Of a stretch of DNA of 64,000 bases, positions 47,595 through 57,984 are shown one piece after another; positions within the stretch are counted from its first letter, which is position 1, and each line of letters begins with the position of its first letter. Below the pieces are notes generated by a model that had not been told where the DNA came from, did no database searches, and saw only the letters and a list, made by a program, of their open reading frames with translations. The translations under genes were made by a program, and so were the position numbers. The stretch covers positions 75,878,629 to 75,942,628 of the forward strand of contig OW121741.1 of NCBI GenBank assembly GCA_933228675.1. Reading direction: 5' to 3'. This stretch comes from Stomorhina lunata. Taxonomy: Eukaryota > Arthropoda > Insecta > Diptera > Rhiniidae.

Positions 47595-47742
47595 GAGATT
47601 CAAACGAGGGGACATTTTGTTTCTTGTCTCCTCAAATTGCATGTGTTTGTTGTTGTTTTTTGTGTCCTACATCAAAAAACACAACAATAAACACGTGGAA
47701 TTTGAGGGGACATGCAACAAAATGACCCCTCGTGTGAATCTC
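47595..47742. repeat. 148-bp foldback in the piggyBac leader
   Basis: The arms 47595-47663 and 47672-47742 are inverted copies at roughly 85% identity (outer word GAGATTCAMACGAGGGG), with a loop of only a few bases. It lies between the 5' subterminal repeat and the transposase ATG. It may be a small nested MITE. Confidence 0.85.
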
Positions 47743-47909
47743 CAATTGTTGTCTAATTCTTATTAGATTTTACTTGTAAAACCGGGAATTCCCCTCGTGT
47801 TTCGTAGTGGCTAGTGAGAGTGTTATACATCAGTGCAATTTTGTAACAAGATCTCAGTTTTACTTGATTCTTTACGTAGAGAAGTTGTTAGTGAAAATAT
47901 TTTTTTAAA

Positions 47910-49695
47910 ATGAAATCAAAAAAGTTTTTAAAACTAGAAGAAGTAGTAGCGATTTTAGAAAATGAAGATGATGACGAAATTGCGTCTTCGTCAAATGTCA
48001 ACGTTGTATACATTCCACCTGACCCAGATGATATTTCTGATGAAGAGCATATTGATGACAACGTTATGGATGAAAACGCTCCACTCGATGTTGAAATTGC
48101 TGGTACAATTGAACTTCAATATGGTTCAGGAGGCGAATCTGGCGACGATACAATTCAGGAGCCTCCCACTAAAAGAAAGAAATTTACAAAAACAGTAAAA
48201 AAGCCAAGATGGACAAAAAAACCACTAACATTTGATAAAACGCCGGTAAACATTGAAGAAGACCGCATTCGTGACGTTGTGGAAAAGCTAAGTGGAAAAT
48301 CTCCTATTGAACTATTTTATCTCTTTTTTGATGATGAAATGCTCCATTTGATTGTTGAACAAACAAATTCATATGCCTCTCAGTGCAATTCTACCTTTAT
48401 TGTTGAGCCACTTGAGATAAAGCGTTTCGTTGGATTTTTGTTCTTTACGGGTTATCATAAGTTACCAGAATGGAAACTATACTGGTCAAAGGATCCATCC
48501 TTTGGCTTTAAAATTATTTCCAATTCTTTTCCAAGAAATCGTGCTGAATTGATCAAACGATTCATTAATTTATCTGACAATAATAACATTGATCGAACAG
48601 ACAGATTCGCTAAAGTGAGACCGTTAGTAGACTTATGCAACAAGCGTTTTATGCAGTTTGGAGTATTTGCCCACAATTTATCCATTGACGAGGAAATGAT
48701 TCCGTATTTCGGAAGACATTCCTGTAAAATGTTTATTAAAGGGAAGCCCATTCGCTTTGGATTTAAGGCATGGTGTCTGACTTCATCAAACGGATATCTT
48801 TATAATATACAACTGTATGGCGGTTCTTCAACAAACTACGATAAATCTATTGGACTAGGGGCTGATACTGTTCTCAGTTTGTTGAAGAACGTAGAATCTC
48901 CATCCACTCACACTATTTATTTTGATAACTTTTTCACGTCGTACAACCTAATGTGTCTTCTAAGCACAAACAACTTTTTTGCTACAGGTAATAATGTGCT
49001 TTCTGAGTTTTTACGTACTTTGCTTCTATTTTAATATTTCAACAGGAACCGTCCGAAGCAACAGAATCGGTGGAGCTCAGCTTCCAGAGAATATGGCAAA
49101 AGGCGAAAGTGCATATCTCTTTGATCGGACAAGTGAGGTGTTGGCCATACGCTGGAAAGACAATGCACTTGTTACTATTCTGACAAATCATGGAACCGTG
49201 GAACCAAAATCAACCACCAGGCGTTATGATCGTGCAACTAAAATGCATGTTAACATTGATGTTCCTAATGCTATTGCGAAATATAACAAGCAAATGGGTG
49301 GAGTGGATCTACATGATAATGCGTTGGCTAATTATAGAATTGCTATACGGTCCAAAAAATGGTGGTGGCCACTTTTCATAAATTTATTGGGAAATATGAT
49401 GGTAAATGCATGGAAATTGCACGTATTGATTGCAACAAAAGATGGAGAAAAACCTATGCCTCAACTAAAATTTCGAGCTTCAGTTGTAAATGAACTGCTG
49501 ACATGTAAAAAATCACCAAGAAGGGATGATTCTTCACAACTACCAAATTTAGATAACACAATTCATTGCATTTTCAGACGCCCTGGTAAGCCAAGACGAT
49601 GTGTGGTGTGCCATACCCATACACCGTACATATGTCAGGTTTGCTGCGTACATTTACATCAAAAATGCTTCTCCATATATTCAAACCACATGTAA
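47910..49695 (+). CDS. piggyBac transposase, 575 aa, one 58-nt intron
   Basis: Exon 1 is 47910-48987 and exon 2 is 49046-49695; the intron has a GTAAT donor and a CAACAG acceptor and restores the family motif FFATGTVRSNR. Residues 1-80 are acidic; a basic stretch KRKKFTKTVKKPRWTKK at 88-104 is a likely nuclear signal. The DDE-type core shows D260 (SIDEEM), D339 (YFDNFFT) and D447 (GGVDLHD), matching the three essential Asp of the family. The C terminus ends in a Cys/His-rich zinc domain (RRCVVC..YICQVCC..HLHQKC) that binds the ends. The start was chosen as the first Met of the open frame. Length is close to the usual 590. The enzyme excises precisely and reinserts at TTAA. No lesion is visible. 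Confidence 0.95.
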
Positions 49696-50015
49696 TGTGC
49701 TTTAAGTATTTAAAAACTAATACACGTTTCCTTCTTAAAAAAATGTTTTTTTTTTCTGTTAAAGAATTATATTCATGAATTTTTTATGTTTTAATAAAGA
49801 TCATTTAAAAAATACGAATTTTAAATTTTTGTGTAATATTCATAAAAAAGTTAACATATCTGCCCATTGGTAAGTAAACTTACCACCTCATATCTCGAAA
49901 ACTAATAGTTCCATTTTCTTCAAACTTTAAATATATCTTAGTTAGACCAAAAAACTACTACACACAAAATTTCATTAAAATCGCTCAACGTTTTCGGGTA
50001 CCGGGCAATAATGGG

Positions 50016-50429
50016 TTAAACAAACAATTTTTCAATAGCTTATATCGTCAAATAGTGAATAGTATCCAGTGTTTACTTGATTGTAAAAAATGACAATTAA
50101 GCTGAAATATCATCTACGAGTATATTATACATACATTAGAGTACCCCCTTAATTTGTTACATTTAACCCCAATAATCCAAATACAAAGTTTCATTCAGAT
50201 CAGATATCGGGAAAGCGTGCCGACTTGACGTCAGAGATCCAAAGATTAGACATCCCAGTTGTATAGGAAAACTGAGGGGTTTTCTCAGATTTCTTCAAAA
50301 AATTCTATTTAGAATAATGTTTTCCAATACTTTTTTAACAACATGCTACAAATAACAACATGAGCTTTCCAACGAGATATAAGACATTAATATCGGTTGA
50401 AAGGTTCTCTAATTATTAAGGGTTTCCCA
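50016..50429. other. Intergenic, nothing recognised
   Basis: AT-rich sequence after the right TTAA. No gene is seen. Confidence 0.4.
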
Positions 50430-50545
50430 AAATATTTTATGTCCTTGAAGACGCCCCTGAACGTGCAATGAAATTTTTTTTTTAATGAATTTCAAAAAGT
50501 TTGACTGGTTTTACTTTTTTTCAACCTCAAGATATTTAATTATCC
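50430..50545. repeat. Left arm of an inverted repeat flanking the 29-bp array
   Basis: The words AAAGTTTGACTGGTTTTACT and TTTCAACCTCAAGATATTTA occur inverted at 53297-53345, and GTCCTTGAAGACGC near 53390-53410. Confidence 0.8.
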
Positions 50546-51221
50546 ATTTTTGTTGCAATAGGCTAAGTCACTTTTGCATAGGACGAAAAAACAAATATTT
50601 TTTTTCATACCGATTTCAAAACTGCTTTTTTGGTTTTTTCAATAATTTGTTAAACGAATTCGAAAAAATTAAAAAAAAAAAACTTCCAGAGTGTTAGTAA
50701 AAACATCCTGCAGATTAGTACAAAAAAAGAATTAAATCGATATCTCTAACGGCTTAGCCGCAAATGCGACTTAAAATCAAAGGATTTGGACAAAAACCCA
50801 ATTTTTCACAAAAGTTATAAAAAAGCACCTGAATTTTTATATATTAGCAGTTTTTATAAGCAGAACTGTAATTATTATTGTTTCGATGGGTAGAAATACA
50901 TATGTGAGCTTTAGTTGAAATCGGATGTCATTAACCCTATTATTACCAGGGTCAAAAGTAAAATTTTTATAATATTCAATTTTTTCAAAAAAGGCACTAC
51001 ATGTTTTTATTATTATATTTGAATAAAAGTTTCAACAAATCGTTCAAAGAAGCCTTTAATTGCATTTTTATACAAATTAACCTTTGCGTACCCATAGGCT
51101 CAAAATGGTTCTAGTTTTAAACAGATAAATAAATACTTATATATGTATAATATGCGTGCTTAAATATACTTCCAAAAGCTTCTTTCTGTTATAGTTTTTT
51201 AGAAATTAACCCTCAAATAAC
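50546..51221. other. No gene; AT-rich spacer inside the inverted arms
   Basis: Contains only short low-complexity frames. Nothing recognised. Confidence 0.4.
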
Positions 51222-53295
51222 CAGGGGAAAATTTACTTTTTTAAGACATATTTCAAAAATTTACTTTTTATAGGAAATTTTTTCAAAAATTTACTTTTTA
51301 TGGGAAATTTTTCAAAAATTTACTTTTTATAGGAATTTTTTCAAAAATTTACTTTTTATAGGAAATTTTTCAAAAATTTACTTTTTATAGGAAATTTTTC
51401 AAAAATTTACTTTTATAGGAAATTTTTCAAAAATTTACTTTTTATAGGAAATTTTTCAAAAATTTACTTTTTATAGGAAATTTTTCAAAAATTTACTTTT
51501 TATAGGAAATTTTTCAAAAATTTACTTTTTATAGGAAATTTTTCAAAAATTTACTTTTTATAGGAAATTTTTCAAAAATTTACTTTTTATAGGAAATTTT
51601 TCAAAAATGTACTTTTTATAGGAAATTTTTCAAAAATTTACTTTTTATAGGAAATTTTTCAAAAATTTACTTTTTATAGGAAATTTTTCAAAAATTTACT
51701 TTTTATAGGAAATTTTTCAAAAATTTACTTTTTATAGGAAATTTTTCAAAAATTTACTTTTTATAGGAAATTTTTTCAAAAATTTACTTTTTATAGGAAA
51801 TTTTTCAAAAATTTACTTTTTATAGGAAATTTTTCAAAAATTTACTTTTTATAGGAAATTTTTCAAAAATTTACTTTTTATAGGAAATTTTTCAAAAATT
51901 TACTTTTTATAGGAAATTTTTCAAAAATTTACTTTTTATAGGAAATTTTTCAAAAATTTACTTTTTATAGGAAATTTTTCAAAAATGTACTTTTTATAGG
52001 AAATTTTTCAAAAATTTACTTTTTATAGGAAATTTTTCAAAAATTTACTTTTTATAGGAAATTTTTCAAAAATTTACTTTTTATAGGAAATTTTTCAAAA
52101 ATTTACTTTTTATAGGAAATTTTTTCAAAAATTTACTTTTTATTGGAATTTTTTCAAAAATTTACTTTTTATAGGAAATTTTTCAAAAATATACTTTTTA
52201 TACGAAATTTTTCAAAAATTTACTTTTTATAGGAAATTTTTCAAAAATTTACTTTTTATAGGAAATTTTTCAAAAATGTACTTTTTATAGGAAATTTTTC
52301 AAAAATTTACTTTTTATAGGAAATTTTTCAAAAATTTATTTTTATACGAAATTTTTCAAAAATTTACTTTTTATAGGAAATTTTTCAAAAATTTACTTTT
52401 TATAGGAAATTTTTCAAAAATTTACTTTTTATAGGAAATTTTTCAAAAATTTACTTTTTATAGGAAATTTTGCAAAAATTTACTTTTTATAGGAAATTTT
52501 TCAAAAATTTACTTTTTATAGGAAATTTTTCAAAAATTTACTTTTTATAGGAAATTTTTCAAAAATTTACTTTTTATAGGAAATTTTTTCAAAAATTTAC
52601 TTTTTATAGGAAATTTTTCAAAAATTTACTTTTTATAGGAAATTTTTCAAAAATTTACTTTTTATAGGAAATTTTTCAAAAATTTACTTTTTATAGGAAA
52701 TTTTTCAAAAATTTACTTTTTATAGGAAATTTTTCAAAAATTTACTTTTTATAGGAAATTTTTCAAAAATTTACTTTTTATAGGAAATTTTTCAAAAATG
52801 TACTTTTTATAGGAAATTTTTCAAAAATTTACTTTTTATAGGAAATTTTTCAAAAATTTACTTTTTATAGGAAATTTTTCAAAAATTTACTTTTTATAGG
52901 AAATTTTTCAAAAATTTACTTTTTATAGGAAATTTTTTCAAAAATTTACTTTTTATTGGAAATTTTTCAAAAATTTACTTTTTATAGGAAATTTTGTAAA
53001 AATTTACTTTTTATGGGAAATTTTTCGAAAATTGACTGTTGATAGGAATTTTTTTTTTTTAATTTCCTGTAAAAAGTAATTTTTGAAAAATTATCTATAA
53101 AAATATTTGAAAATTTTAAAAATTAGCTTTTTATAAAAATTTTTTGGAAAATTTACTTTTTATAGGACATTTTTCAAAATTTTACTTTTTATAAGAAAAT
53201 TTTCAAAAATATTATATTTTTTGAGAAATTTTTCAAAAATTTACTTTTTGTAGGAAATTTTTTAAAAATTTACTATTTATAGAAAATTTTTCAAA
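51222..53295. repeat. 2 kb minisatellite of about 70 copies of a 29-bp unit
   Basis: The unit is made of ATAGGAAATTTTTC followed by AAAAATTTACTTTTT. Copies are nearly identical from about 51250 to 53010 and decay on the right to 53295. A TGTACTT variant recurs at several places and extra-T variants mark block duplications. The array lies inside inverted arms at 50430 and 53297. Confidence 0.96.
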
Positions 53296-53296
53296 A

Positions 53297-53425
53297 ATAT
53301 AATTAAATATCTTGAGGTTGAAAAAAAGTAAAACCAGTCAAACTTTTTAAAATTTTATTTAAAATAGTAAATTTTTCATTGCATATGTTCAGAAGCGTCT
53401 TCAAGGACGTAAAATACTTTGGAAA
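53297..53425. repeat. Right arm of the inverted repeat flanking the 29-bp array
   Basis: Inverted partner of 50430-50545, about 80% identical by eye. Confidence 0.8.
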
Positions 53426-54243
53426 ATCTTGTGCGTATATTCTCCAATTGCGTAGGCCTAGTTTTGAAAGAGTTTCTTCTACTTGGTCCTTAAACCGAAG
53501 TTTCAGATATCCCTTTCAACATTAGGGGGCCGTTTTTATTCTAAATTTTTCTTTTTATAGTAATTGTTTTTTCCAGAAGTGGGTTACTAGCCCGAAATCC
53601 TAATCTATATTTTTATCGTTCCTATTGGAGAATTCTCGGCACAAGTTAGCTAAATACATTAACTGGCGTTAACGTAGTTAACCGGGTGATACCACGATGA
53701 GGCCAGTGTCCACAGTTGAAATGAAGGATAACAATAATAAGTCTGTGCTTACCAAGTTAAGACCAATCATAACAATTGCTAAGTATCCTATATCTCCTAC
53801 ATCACCCATATAGTTATATACTATACACAGCTTTTAAATATCGGTCTCGTAGCTATAATTCTTGCTGCTTTATTTATTTTTCATCTGCATCCTACATCTA
53901 ATTTTTCACAGAAGACACCAGTACCTATCCTAGTTTTTTGCGAACATCTTCAATGTTTTGATTCATTGTCTCCCAACTTTCTGTAGGGGGTATGCTGGTA
54001 CATACATATATAAGGTATGCTGACACATACATATATAAGAAAGGAGTGATATTTTTAGTATGATCTTAAATGGTAAACAATTTAGCACTAATCTATTCGC
54101 TTGCGTATAACACAAAATAAAATATTTATTTTACTGAAAGTTTGACATTTTTCTTGAAACATTTTTTCTTCTTTTAAAGCAGTTTCGCAAACAGACAGGA
54201 TCTTGTTTCTCCATTTCAGTGTCAAAAACATTGCTACTATTGA
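53426..54243. other. No gene; dispersed-repeat fragments
   Basis: Shares blocks with 28430-28500 and, inverted, with 38930-39060. A direct repeat TGCTGRYACATACATATATAAG occurs in part twice near 53995-54030. No coding region is supported. Confidence 0.4.
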
Positions 54244-54596
54244 CAAATGTTGCCTATAAGCAACTTTGTGTTAAAGAAATTCCTGATATAACAATAAGAA
54301 CTATTTTTCGGGTTTATCAACATTATCTCATTCCCTGTTACTGTTATCTATAACAAAATTCACTTTTCTGAAAAAACTTCTGCCACTTCTCGTTTTTATT
54401 TGAATTTTTGTAAAACAACACATTTTTGTACACATGCTTTTACACCATTGGAACAAGTTCGCAAATTATATATAATATAAGTTCGCAAATTAATACTTTA
54501 AAAAATGTATCTCGGAATCAAATGCTCAAATGTTAACAACAAAAACTAAAGGAACTATGAACAAAAATTTTATAATGTTGCTTATAAGCAACAAAT
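54244..54596. mobile_element. MITE-like repeat with palindromic ends, 353 bp, copy 2
   Basis: It runs from CAAATGTTGCCTATAAGCAA to TTGCTTATAAGCAACAAATG and resembles 42214-42537 throughout. The terminal word GTTGCTTATAAGCAAC is a perfect 16-bp palindrome. Confidence 0.65.
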
Positions 54597-54764
54597 GACA
54601 TTTAAGGGATAATAATGTTCGGTACGACGAACAAACATATTATATCGTACCTAACTATGGTGGTGTAGTATATAAATTCTTGTTTTTACATTCTCAAGGA
54701 ATTAATAAACTTAATACAATTTTTCGGATAAACATCAAATATTTCGACTAATTCCAATATTTTT

Positions 54765-55590
54765 ATACCCTTCACCACCATAGGTGGAAAGGGTATTATA
54801 AGTTTGTGCTGACATATGTAACGCATAGAAATATTTGTCTTAGACCCACCTTTTTAGTATACCACTAGACTTAGAATCACTTTCTGAGTCGATTTAGCGA
54901 AGTCAGTCTGGCTGGCTGGACCCCATGTAAACCATGTAATCAAAGTTTTTTTGAAGAGGAGTAATACTCAGCCAAATACTGCGTTATCTTCTTTGGAAAG
55001 GGGATAGTAGAGAAGCGATAGGTGGTTAAAGGGAGTTTTAAAGCTTTATTTTGATATTTAGACCATGGCTATTGAAATTCGGCAAAATCGGTCTATTATT
55101 TATGGTACCCCCCACTTCCCGGAAATAATACTTTGGATACAAATATCAATATTTTTTCATGAATTTAAAACAAATACTGCTTATGTAAATCAAAATCATT
55201 GAACCAAATATCGTTGAAATCGGTCCACATTTGATCATAGCTCCCATACAAACTCTTCTATCAAAACGCACTAAATGAGACAAATATCACTGAAACGCTG
55301 CTAAATCTGATGATAATAAGAATTTTAACTTTATTTGTAACATACATAATTTTTGTAAAATCTGTAATCAATTTGCTAAATTTCAAGATAATCGGTCCAC
55401 ATTTGACCCTAGCGCTCATATAAGTAGACATGATGGAAACAGCTTAAATATATAAGTCTTAAGAAAATGTTTGTATGGTGACAAAATTTAGCAAATATTT
55501 GTCTTTATACACGAAAAAGAACACCTTTGACCTTAGTGGTAAAGGGTATCGTCTGGTTGAGCTTCACCGGCTATAACACTTTCTAATTTG
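54765..55590 (+). mobile_element. (GTCY)n-family element, type 2, near complete
   Basis: The 5' end forms a hairpin (ATACCCTTCACCACC against GGTGGAAAGGGTAT). The body keeps the TCTGAGTCGATTTAGCGA and GGCTGGCTGGACCCC blocks, but the (GTCY)n tract is short. It ends in a GCTTCACCGGC hairpin remnant and CTTTCTAATTTGTT. A type 1 element starts at the next base. Confidence 0.75.
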
Positions 55591-57178
55591 TTATACCCAC
55601 CATCAAAAATAATGGGGGGTATATTGAGATTGTCATTCCGTTTGTAATTTCCTTAATATTGGCTCAGAAAATAAAATTGAAGTATATTTTGAATCCTTAT
55701 GAAATTCTAAGACGATTGAGCGATGTCCGTCTATCTGTCTGTCTGTCTGTCTGTCGGTATGTCTGTCCGTCTGTCTGTCTGTTGTCGGCACGATAAAACC
55801 TTAACAAAAGTATATAGGTCACTGAAATTTAGCATAAATATTTTTCATTTCTTGGAAAATTTTAATATTGAAATCGGGCGAAATCGGTTCACATTTGACC
55901 ATAGCTTCCGTATAACCTCGTCTAGGCTAATTGCTTATTTGCTAATAAATGACAAATTATAATAGCTATGATGATAAAATTTGGTACATAGAAGTTTAAT
56001 ATAAGTACCAGGCAGCATATAAAATTTCATCGAAATCGGATCTTATTTAACCATAGCTCCCATACAAAAAACTTACGGAAATAGCATAAATTCCACCTTA
56101 AATACACTTAAATGCCAATAAATGATAAACTGTAACAGCTTGGGCCACTAAATTTAGCACAAGGAAGTCTTATGTGAATACCAGAGAGTGTGCAAAATCT
56201 TGTCATAATCGGTCATCATATGACCATAGCTCCCATATAAAAAACTTACGGAAACACAAAAATGCAAAAAGATTTTTTGCAAAGGATTTATGTCCGTCTG
56301 CCCGTCAGATAAAAGCGCTATAGCTCCTTAACTACAAGAGCTAGAGGGATAAAATTGTGCAAAAGCATTTTTGATATGTTACAGAAGTTGTGTACTAAAA
56401 ATGGACGAAATCGGTTCACATTTAGTTAGAGCCCCCATATAACCCCGATCCGGGAAACTCATAAATGCTGATAAATTGAATACAATTGCAATAGCTATGA
56501 CGACTAAATTTAGAATAGAGAAGTTTTATGCAACTATTGGTCAGTATATTAAATTTTATAATAATCGGTCCATATTTGACTAAAGCTTTCATATAAAAAG
56601 CACTCCCGAAAACAAAAAAAAAATGTAGCAAAGGCCAGTTAAAAGCTATTAAATTAGAAACTATGACAGCTATAGCCACTAAATTTTCCAAAAACAATCG
56701 GTCAACATTTGGCTATAATTCTGTTATATATATAACATCCCCTTTTTATATCTACAATCAAAAAGACAGGCATCATATTAAAATTGCACCAATGTCGAGA
56801 CTTTATATACGTTAGATGCATTAGGAACTCCTAACAAAATATATGGACCTGTCGTATTACAATCAACATGGGTATCCTAACTAAATTTTAAGCTAAACGA
56901 AAAGAATTTAACAGACTATTAATGCTATACTACACCCGGTTATGAGTTAAATTTTGTTCAAAGTAAATACTAGGGAAACCGCTTAAATACTTTTAAATGT
57001 TGAACTATAAAATATTTTACTAACAATACCAACTAACTTAACAATTTTTTTCGAATTTGGTCCACATTTTGAAATAGCTGCTGCCTCATAGATATATGAG
57101 AGATATTTCTAAATTTAACACAACTTGATAGTGGGTATATAAGATTCGGCACAGCCGAATATAGCTCTCTTACTTGTT
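55591..57178 (+). mobile_element. (GTCY)n-family element, type 1, complete reference copy (about 1.6 kb)
   Basis: The 5' end is ATACCCACCATC..ATGGGGGGTAT, a hairpin. A (GTCY)n tract of GTCTGTCTGTCTGTCTGTCG type lies at 55728-55785. The body repeats the phrase ATCGGTNNACATTTGACCATAGCTCCCATA in parts. The 3' end has the hairpin ATTCGGCACAGCCGAAT followed by CTCTTACTTGTTT. It encodes no protein. The layout of a 5' inverted structure, a central GTCY tract and a 3' hairpin recalls fly mini-me/DINE-1 (non-autonomous Helitron/Helentron) elements; that is inference. Confidence 0.8.
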
Positions 57179-57984
57179 TAATTTAAAATTACAAAAATTA
57201 TAAAAATCGAAGTATGTTCGCATTTACAAAAGTTCTCTTTCAAAATAGGCCGACCTCACGAATTTTAACGAGCACAGAAATCAAAACAATACTAAAATCC
57301 GTTGTATTTGTAATTTTTCCGACTTTGTGGTTTAAGCAACAAATGTCGAGAGGCATCATCACCCTCATTCATTAAATTTTAATTACATGACTGTCTATTG
57401 GTCCGTCTGTCGGTCTATCCATCTATCACAATCAACCATACGAGTAAATACTACATATTATAATGATGAATGATGGTGTTAAGTCAAGGCAATTTTTCCG
57501 TTACAATTTACAATCGGACGCGACAAATTTAAACAAATTGTTAAACAGATGATAGCCACATCATACACAGACAAATCTACAAACAGGATAATAAAATATT
57601 AAAATATTTTATCGTTATCCACGAGTATTTGGCTTAATTGAAAAAAAAAAAAATCTAAAGAAAAATTATTATAAATGAAATCATTTTTGAATGGAGCAAA
57701 TGTAATCGTTCGAATAATAAAAATTGTTTATGATACAATTTTAATTTAATGCATCCCATTGAATTGTTGTAACGATTTTTTATTGTTCTTGTTTCATTAA
57801 TTTGTAGTGTAAACGTAATAAAATGAAAGATTAAACTGCATTTGACTTAATATTTGTGCCCACCCATCGTGGGTGATAAATGTCTAAGAGAGTAGTATGT
57901 CTAGATTCGACAAAATAATGCATGTGTTAATGTTCCAAAACGAGGGTAGAGGTAAAAGGTATTTAAAAGTAAAAAAAGTACACC
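57179..57984. other. Intergenic, nothing recognised
   Basis: AT-rich. A small palindrome CACCCATCGTGGGTG lies near 57861-57875. No gene seen. Confidence 0.45.

Larger units (their letters stand above)
47129..50015 (+). mobile_element. Structurally complete piggyBac element, 2887 bp
   Basis: TTAA at 47125-47128 and 50016-50019 flanks the terminal repeats CCCATTATTGCCC (13 bp, exact and inverted). Subterminal 28-bp inverted repeats match perfectly at 47474-47501 and 49859-49886 (inner words CTTACCAATGGGCAG / CTGCCCATTGGTAAG). The transposase is open after removal of one short intron. Intact ends, target duplication and ORF make it a candidate active copy. Confidence 0.95.

Noticed and set aside
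48455..48751. 98-codon minus-strand frame in the piggyBac transposase
   Set aside because: It is antisense to a well-supported catalytic exon and has no independent evidence.
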